64,000 nt of DNA. Source: Prototheca cutis. Lineage: Eukaryota; Chlorophyta; Trebouxiophyceae; Chlorellales; Chlorellaceae. The position numbers and the translations under genes were made by a program. The stretch covers positions 1,173,954-1,237,953 of the forward strand of contig BCIH01000004.1 in the NCBI GenBank assembly GCA_002897115.2. The letters run 5' to 3'. A model generated the notes under the pieces. The model saw only the letters and a list, made by a program, of their open reading frames with translations, was not told the origin of the DNA and did not search any database. Within the stretch, counting starts at the first letter, position 1; every line of letters begins with the position of its first letter. Below are positions 57,633 to 64,000 of this stretch, in pieces.

Positions 57633-60600
57633 TCACTTGCCCAGGATATCCTTTTGGAGTATTTGCATGTAGTCGTAGTAGGAGGGGCACCCCGCGGTGG
57701 GCAGCGCGTCCTCCACAAAGTAGGGCGCCACGTGAGCCTCCATCGGTTCGCCCTGCCTCACCACGTAGCAGTGCTGCGGGAATGGGGACAAGGGGTGGGT
57801 GATGTGAGATTGGATTGGCGTCGAGTTTGAAGACTGCTTTCTGGTCAAAACACCACCTCTCCTCTCCGCTTCTCCCCCCCTCCCCTTGATTCCCAAGTCC
57901 TCTTTTCAGACATGCTGCCCCCAAAACTCAACCACCCAAACAAGCGCGCGCAGACACACCTGGTGCAGCTCGTGCCCCTTGCGCAGCTCGGCCATCACAG
58001 CGTTGATGCGGGCCGACAACTGGGACCCCGATCGGGCGGGCTCGACCGACAGTGTCGATGTGTCGGCCTTGATGGCCGCGGCACTGCCAAAAACCTGATC
58101 AAGGATGTTGGGTGTGTGGCTATGTGAGCACATTTGACCGGCTGCCCTCAGTGCTACATGGGACCTCTCTCCCCAACCCACTGAGCCAGTGACCCAAAAG
58201 AATCCAAGCGTGCCTGCTCGTAAAACGCCGGGCCCAGTGCGGCACCAAGCCAGAGGATGAACAGACGACCGTTATCGATGAGATACGCTGCCGCTGGGTC
58301 ACAGTATGCCACGCCATCTGGCACGGTGGACGGCAGCGTGATGGAGGTTCCAGTACCGGCTCCATCAGCGCTGTCACCCGCCGTCGACTGTGCAGCCCTG
58401 GGCATGCCCCAGTCGCCATCAACACCACCGACAGCATAAATGCTGGGGTAGACGAGCTTGAGCACGGCAGATGCGGGCCCCGAGACCATGGCCGCAGCCA
58501 CGGCGGCGCGTTCGTCCGAGGACACGTCGCGGCCCGAGCCACGGAGGGCGGCAGTGCGTGGCAGGCCCAGGAACAGGGCAGGCAGCACGCGACCCCGGCG
58601 AGGTAAAACAACAGCGTTCGGCGGAGGCGCGGCGGCGAGGCCCGCGCCCGCGCCCCGCGCGGCCAAAACTCGCCACTCGCGCAGCGAGAGCAGCGCTTTG
58701 TGATGCAGGCCAGTCCGCACGTCGTCCAGCCGCGTAGCCAGCGAGCGCTCGACGGCAGCCTTGGCTGCGAGCGTGACGGCTGCGCCAGGGTCAAGCGAGC
58801 GGTACATGTCGGCCAGGTCGCCGACTACGGGGAGCGCCGCGGTGTGCACGCGTATGCGGCGCTCGCCGTTGGAGGCGGTGTATAAAAGTGCAGACTGAAC
58901 GTACGCCGTGGGCCCTGTCAGCACGCTCTCCTCGTGCACAATGTCGACCGAAAACGCCTTGTCCGCGTCTACTACTGGCAAAGACAGCAAATCCGTTGTC
59001 CTGATGAAAAAGTGTCCGAAAAACGAGGCGACGCGGAGCCCGCGGCTGCAGCGGATGCGCATGACGGCCTCCCACCCCGTCTCGCGTGACAGGTTGCGCG
59101 CCACCTCTGCCCGGAGCTTGGCCCCGTCGCGGGACGCGGAAAACCCGGGGTAGAAATACACTGCACCTCCCAGGTACTTGGGCATGGCGCCCAGCGACGC
59201 CAGGTCCAGGTACGCCGCGCTAGTGGCAAACACGTCGACGCAGATGTGGCACCGCGAGCATTCTGCCGCATAGCGCTTGTAAAACGGGTCGTCGGGCACG
59301 CGCAGCGAGTACTCGCGGTCGGTGCCGTACAGCGCGGGGTTGTCCCGGGCTTTGATGCGCCCGATGCCCACCGATGGCGCGGCGCTCTGGAACAGGAGCA
59401 GCTTGCCGCCGACGTGCGACATGATCAGGAATGCCGCCTGGAGCGCGGGGCCTGTCGCTGATTCCGCAGACACTGCGCCGCCAGCAAAGGCACGGGGCAG
59501 GGCATCCAACAACGCCTCGACCCCCCCGCGGCACTCACCCAGGTTGCCCAGCAGCTCATCAGGTAAAGGCACAAACAGCTCCTCCGTGTCTGCCACGACG
59601 TGCATGGTCGGCGCGGCCGCACCCGCGCGAAGCGCCCAGAAGTGCACCCCGGAATCAAAGGTGATGAACCCCACCTGCGTCCGCGCGTCACCGTGGAGGC
59701 TGTCCAAGGACGCGCGGATTGCAGCGCAGGCCTCGGTCACCGCGCCAGAGGCCATCGCTGCAGCACTGACGTCAATCGCAAACACGTACGTCGGCGGCTG
59801 GGGGGCGCGGACCATGTACTCGGCCGGTGCGACATACTCCACCGCGCCAGAGTGCAACTCGGGCCGAGAGGCTAGGTCGGAACGTCGTCCGGAGGCATCG
59901 AGAGGTGAAAAGTACTCGACGGGCGTCTGGTTGACGACGCCGCAGACGTTGCATGAGAACGACCGCCCTCCATCCAGCCAGGACACGTGGGGGTTGATGT
60001 ATGTCCTGCACCTCACGCAGCGCACGATGCCCGCCGGGCCCATGTCCACCACGGGCACGGCCCCGCCGGCCTCCGACATTGGCGCCAGCACCGCGCCCAG
60101 GGGCAGGTGCCACCGCGCACGCAGCGACTGCGAGTTGGGAATGGCAGACGTCGAGAAACGCAGGTGACCGGGGTTCGGGTTGCAGGCCGCATAGGGTGGC
60201 GGGGGCCCCATCGCTTCCTCCGCGCCGGGACCTGCGGGGCGTGGGAAACCCGCCGCCGCGACGGCCGGGTTTTGGCCCGCCGCGGGGGCTAGCAGGGGGA
60301 CAACCTCCATCTCAGACGCGGATACACTCGTCGCACCGGGCCCGCCGGGCGCCAGGCCCGAGCCGGGAGCAGGCATCAGGCCTGTTCCCGCACTGCCGGC
60401 ACCAGCAACAGGGCCGCCGCCCATCATGGGAGGGGGAGGCGGCCGGAGCATGGCACCAGCACCGGGCGCCGCTGGGGCAAAAGCCCCCTGGGGCGGCACT
60501 GCTGCTGGCCCCGGGGTCCCAGGTTGGCCAGTGGCCAGCGGGCGCAGGCCGGGGGGGGGGCCCACTGCGTTTGGCTGGAACACAGCTGGCTGTGCGGGGA

Positions 60601-61646
60601 TGGCCTGTTGACCTGGCGCCATTGGCTGACCTGAGACCATTGGCTGACCTGGCATGCCCGCGGCCGGGGGCATCGCCGGCGCAACACCGGGACGCAGCTG
60701 CGGCCTTGGGACCGTGCCGGCTGTGGCCATTGCTGCTTGCCGTTGCGCCTGCTGTTGACTTGTGGCGACCACGCCCGGCTGGGCCACTGGGCGCAGGGCA
60801 CCAGGGACGGGGCCCTGCGTCGGTCGCATGACCCCGGGGGCCCCTGGGGGGACGGTTCCTGGCCGCGGCTGCTGGGGGTAGGCAGCCTGCGGTGGGGCAG
60901 CACCCGGCCCCGCCGGCCGTGCGCCGGGCGGCGGCGCGTAGCCCGGCCTCACGCCCGCCATGGGCCGCACCATCGCGGGTCTCTGCCCGCTGACCGAAGA
61001 CGAAGATGTCGCACTGCCTGCAGGGGAGGGCGGGGCATAGGCGGGCCGGCCGGCGGCTGGTGCCACGGGCCTGAGCCCCGGGGGGCCCGCGGGCCGCTGG
61101 CCAGGTGTCGCGCCGGGTCCGTTCAGGCTGAGGCCCTGCATGCTCTGCGCCGTGGCCGCCACGCTCGACTGCGTGGGCCTGTAGGGCTGTGGCTGCGGCG
61201 CTGGTGCAGTGCCATAGGAACCTGGTGCCGGGTGGCCTGCGGTGGCAGGGCAACAAGGATGGGGGGGTTGTCGGCGGCGTGACGGCGCTCCCAGGCAGGC
61301 CCAGGCATCGGGTTCCTGGACCAGGCCTCCTGCTCTCTGGCGACCCGCAGGGCAGTTGCGCATCCATGCACCCATGCATGCGTAGCTTGATGGCCCACGT
61401 TTTATATCCCAACAACATGGGCCTGCATCCCTTCTCCCACGCATCCAATCCCCCACAGCCCAGGGCCCCACTGGAGTTTGAGGCCAACAGCAACACTGGT
61501 CCCTGCCCATACGCACCGTTAGGGCCATGCACTGGGACAGGGGTGGGCTGCCTGTAGGGTTGCGCGACACCAGGCGGTCCGGCAGTTCCTGCGTGAGGTT
61601 GGGTGGGGGGCTGGCCGGTGGCTGGGCAAGGCCGTGGGGAGTACAT
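57633..61646 (-). CDS. SEC24: SEC24, COPII coat cargo-binding subunit
   Basis: Exons (complement) 61517-61646, 58214-61236, 57960-58094 and 57633-57773 close in phase to 1142 residues. The first 430 residues are a Pro/Gln/Gly/Ala-rich, disordered region. A zinc finger follows (VRCVRCRTYINPHV, then FSCNVCGVVNQTP), then the trunk vWA-like fold (YVFAIDVSAAAMASGAV, QVGFITFDSGVHFW). Then DVFATSAAYLDLASLGAMPKY, the beta-sandwich and helical domains, and a gelsolin-like C-terminus ending SYYDYMQILQKDILGK. SEC24 with SEC23 selects cargo at ER exit sites. The intron 58095-58213 appears to start GCACGC after FYEQ. Using the next GT (after SLAQW) would insert 12 residues that the family lacks, so I prefer the GC-AG form. 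Confidence 0.92.
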
Positions 61647-63099
61647 GCGGGGGCGGTGACCAGACTTGCAGGCGCTTCCTTTCATCGGCGCTAGGGAGAC
61701 CGTACAACAACACAGCAGGCGCCAATCACCCGACGGAGGAGGCACTGCACCGCCGTAGGCCTGTCCCTGATTCCATGTCGGCTGCATCGGACCAGGCCTG
61801 CAGAGGATCACGCCCTGGCAGTCAGGGACAAGGACCCGCCAGGGCGCGCTATTCCATTCGCTTCAAACTGCAGACTGGTCTATAGGAAAATGCAGCAGGT
61901 GACTCCACGTCCCACTTCCGTTCCCGCACGAGGCGACGGGTGCACGAGTTCTGTTGCGAGGGTGAGTGTCGATCGATCGGGATTGGGCCCGAGGACGCCG
62001 ACCTGTAGCCTCCCCTCGTCGGAGCTGCACAAAGCCCTGCTGGGCTTCGATTCTTGCTGTCGTTGATTTTGGGGACTCAATACAAAGGCAGTGTGCAGAA
62101 AGCGACCGCTCGGTCACTTGTGTACCCTTGTGGAGGTGGATCTGAAGGCTGCACGGGCAAGAGTTGGGGTCTTGCCCATCAGCAGCGCAAGCGCCCGCGG
62201 GAAGAGGGCAAATTTAGCATCGTACTGCTTCGTAGTACACTGCCTGCGATTCGAAAAGGACAGAAGGACCAGTCCTATGCCGCGAGACGGGCGCAGCAGC
62301 CGGCCATCGACGGCAGGCCTGACTGTCTGACGAGGAACACCCTTCTTCCACACCAAGGAAGCCCATCGAAGCCGACGTCACCCAAAGGCCGAAAGAGATC
62401 CGATGGCCCTCAGACGAGACCTGTCAACTGCAGTTGTGGCACTCGGTTTGGACAACTACTGGGTGGCACAGCACTGGCTCTCCTTCCCACAGTTCGCAAA
62501 CCTGGCAGTGGAGGTTGGTGTGGGCACCAGGATTGCTGAATCCTGCAGTCCTTGGTGGATTGTCACCTGGGCATGATACAGCAGAGGATCACACCTTTTG
62601 CTGGGTGCCTTCACGCGGGAAAGGTGCTTCTGCAGCATGCCTTCTCAGGCATCAGACCTCTGCCGCGTGTGCATCGAGCAGGGCCTCCAGCCAGTGACCA
62701 AGCGCAAACATCAGGAGCGCTGGTTCTTGTAGACGCTCAGGTACAATGCCCTTGTTTGGGCGGCATTGACAAGAATGCATTGCGGTTGCGCTGCGCAGCC
62801 CAACCAGACGGCAGGTCGGTACACGGTGCGATTTGTTTCCTTATTGATATTGCATCTGTGCGGACTGTTGGGAAAGTCCTTGGCGTGATGTGATCAACCC
62901 GCGTCTGTCAGGACGGTAACTTCAAGAGCAGGGTGGTTGGCAGAGTCAGGTAAGTCTCATGGAGGTCTCTGTTACAAGCGACTGAGCCGGTGCCCACAGA
63001 AGGACAGAGTTGTCACCATTCCATTTACCAAGCGTTCAGGAATGTCCTTCGAAATGTTCAAGCGATGTCCACTAATGTCGCGGGTGCAATTGCCGCCAC
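61647..63099. other. Intergenic, no recognised gene
   Basis: About 1.4 kb upstream of SEC24. The SEC24 promoter should be at the left. Several short open frames (62054-62539, 62552-62893, +) have no recognisable domain. The right end should hold the promoter and perhaps a signal-peptide exon of the proline-rich gene that follows. Confidence 0.45.
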
Positions 63100-64000
63100 G
63101 TGCACGGATCTTTCCAGCACCCAGACTCTGAAGCTGATACCCTTATCTCCTCCCCCGAGCCCTCCCCCGCCGAAGAAGCAGCCGCCCCCGCCGAAGAAGC
63201 AGCCGCCCCCGCCGAAGAAGCAGCCGCCCCCGCCGAAGAAGCAGCCGCCCCTGCCGAAGAAGCAGCCGCCCCCGCCGACCAAACGCCCGCCTCCACCGAC
63301 CAAACGCCCACCTCCTCCGACCAAGCGCTCACCACCTCCATCTCCCTCTCCGCCACCACCATCGCCTCCTCCCTCTCCTCCGCCGACGGCAAGTTTCCTT
63401 GATGGGGTTGTCATGCATGCATGGGTTACACCATGGAAAGCTTGTCCAAACTTGGAATCCTTTGCACCTTTTTCGCAGGGTTCGTGCAGCAACCCATTCT
63501 ACTACCTGCCGACTGCGAGGTGGGTTTCTTAGTTTATGATGCGAGACCTCATGGGAATGAAAGAATCGGGTGACGGCATCGTGTGCACCTTGCCGAGGGC
63601 CGACGCAGTGCGGTGTTGACCCTGATGCAGGATTCAGTAAGTATTGCTCGCAACAATCACGCATCATACTCTTGCCTGGCCTATCCATCAACTTGTCAAG
63701 CACTCCTACGCTATCGCAGGCTGGGAGCCGACATCTATGTGGTTTCTGTGTCCAGTGCCACTAACTTTTGCAAGTAGGTCCATGGCTTTGCCGACCCTCA
63801 ACCTTATTGTTGGGCACGATGCTTCTGGCATGAGAACGATGGCTGTGCATACAATGACCAAAGGATGCGCTTGTTCACCCACCACCACAGGGCNAAGGGG
63901 CTGCTGGGGGTCCTGTCGTACAAGACTGGCACGCTGACGCAGCTCGGTATGAGCGGAACGCAGGTCATCAACATCGCATCGCAGCAGACGTGCAGCGCGG
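63100..64000 (+). CDS. Proline-rich wall-type protein, partial (cut by window edge)
   Basis: An exon at about 63130-63390 encodes PPPPKKQ repeats, then PPPPTKR repeats and SPPPSPSPPPPSPP, much like the GH9 linkers in this window. Likely later exons are 63480-63522 (GSCSNPFYYLPTAR), one ending near 63774 (GADIYVVSVSSATNFC), and 63892 to the edge (KGLLGVLSYKTGTLTQLGMS). These join with GT-AG sites, but not all junctions were confirmed and one N lies at 63894. The sequence after the linker could be an extracellular Cys-containing domain, possibly pherophorin-like, but I cannot identify it. The start and signal peptide are not found. An alternate frame of the repeat reads AEEAAAP and is taken to be a shadow. 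Confidence 0.55.
63160..63265 (+). repeat. 18-bp tandem repeat coding PPPPKKQ/PPKKQP
   Basis: A unit of CCGCCGAAGAAGCAGCCG type is repeated five to six times nearly without change, then degenerates into CCGACCAAACGC units. The near-identity suggests recent expansion. Confidence 0.85.

Noticed and set aside
58154..61570. Reading SEC24 as one unspliced frame with a start near 61570
   Set aside because: The N-terminal part before 61236 reads as intron (Trp/Cys-rich, unlike the Pro/Gln-rich Sec24 tail). The spliced exon 61517-61646 gives a proper Met-Tyr-Ser-Pro start in phase.
62054..62893. Two medium open frames upstream of the proline-rich gene
   Set aside because: No domain, no consistent codon use, and neither joins the downstream exons in phase.
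63100..63402. Frame reading AEEAAAP repeats
   Set aside because: This is the shifted frame of the 18-bp repeat; the PPPPKKQ frame matches linkers of neighbouring secreted proteins.
1..64000. CRISPR arrays, bacterial operons, prophage or riboswitches
   Set aside because: Gene structure is intron-rich and eukaryotic; no spaced direct repeats or bacterial signals were seen.

Overview
The window reads as nuclear DNA of a green alga (Chlorophyta; class not determined). It is GC-rich. Most coding sequences are split by short spliceosomal introns of about 75-250 bp. Many products are plant/algal types: plastid ABCD transporter, CPP1, an At5g03900-type plastid membrane protein, a peroxisomal AAE17/18-type enzyme, allantoinase. 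An axonemal dynein light chain 1 suggests that the organism makes, or recently made, flagella. There is no operon structure, and genes sit on both strands, often divergent or convergent. I assigned exons by hand from splice sites, reading-phase arithmetic and conserved family blocks. Where all phases close I say so. 5' ends and UTRs are the weakest part.

Layout. 1-1486 (-) 5' part of a half-size ABCD transporter. 1805-3750 (+) CPP1-like chaperone. 4036-6593 (-) At5g03900-like plastid membrane protein. 6973-9521 (+) LSG1 GTPase. 9860-14092 (-) COG1. 14476-16159 (+) RPN10. 17383-19168 (-) unknown nuclear-type protein. 21172-25330 (-) BRCT-repeat protein. 25907-26913 (+) Maf-type nucleotide pyrophosphatase. 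27297-35971 (-) a very large bromodomain-DDT-WHIM-ARID chromatin protein. 37224-37902 (+) dynein LC1. 38127-39234 (-) SmB. 39986-42717 (-) acyl-activating enzyme. 43067-45420 (-) peptidoglycan-binding-domain membrane protein. 45664-47666 (+) allantoinase. 48517-56714 (-) three tandem GH9 endoglucanases. 56900-57440 a repeat carrying a Fanzor/TnpB-like C-terminal fragment, with an internally deleted relative at 36566-36870. 57633-61646 (-) SEC24. 63100-64000 (+) start of a secreted-type proline-rich protein, cut by the window edge.

Most genes are unrelated housekeeping functions: ribosome export, proteasome, Golgi tethering, COPII, splicing, purine breakdown. The coherent local group is the GH9 cluster, which has proline-rich linkers and likely acts in wall or extracellular cellulose metabolism. 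The proline-rich gene at the right edge uses the same linker style. The most notable items are the seven-module chromatin protein, the Fanzor remnant, and four apparent GC-AG introns, three of them in the GH9 cluster. Long poly-G/poly-C tracts recur in introns, and in one GH9 gene inside the coding linker. Ns and homopolymers make some frames uncertain.
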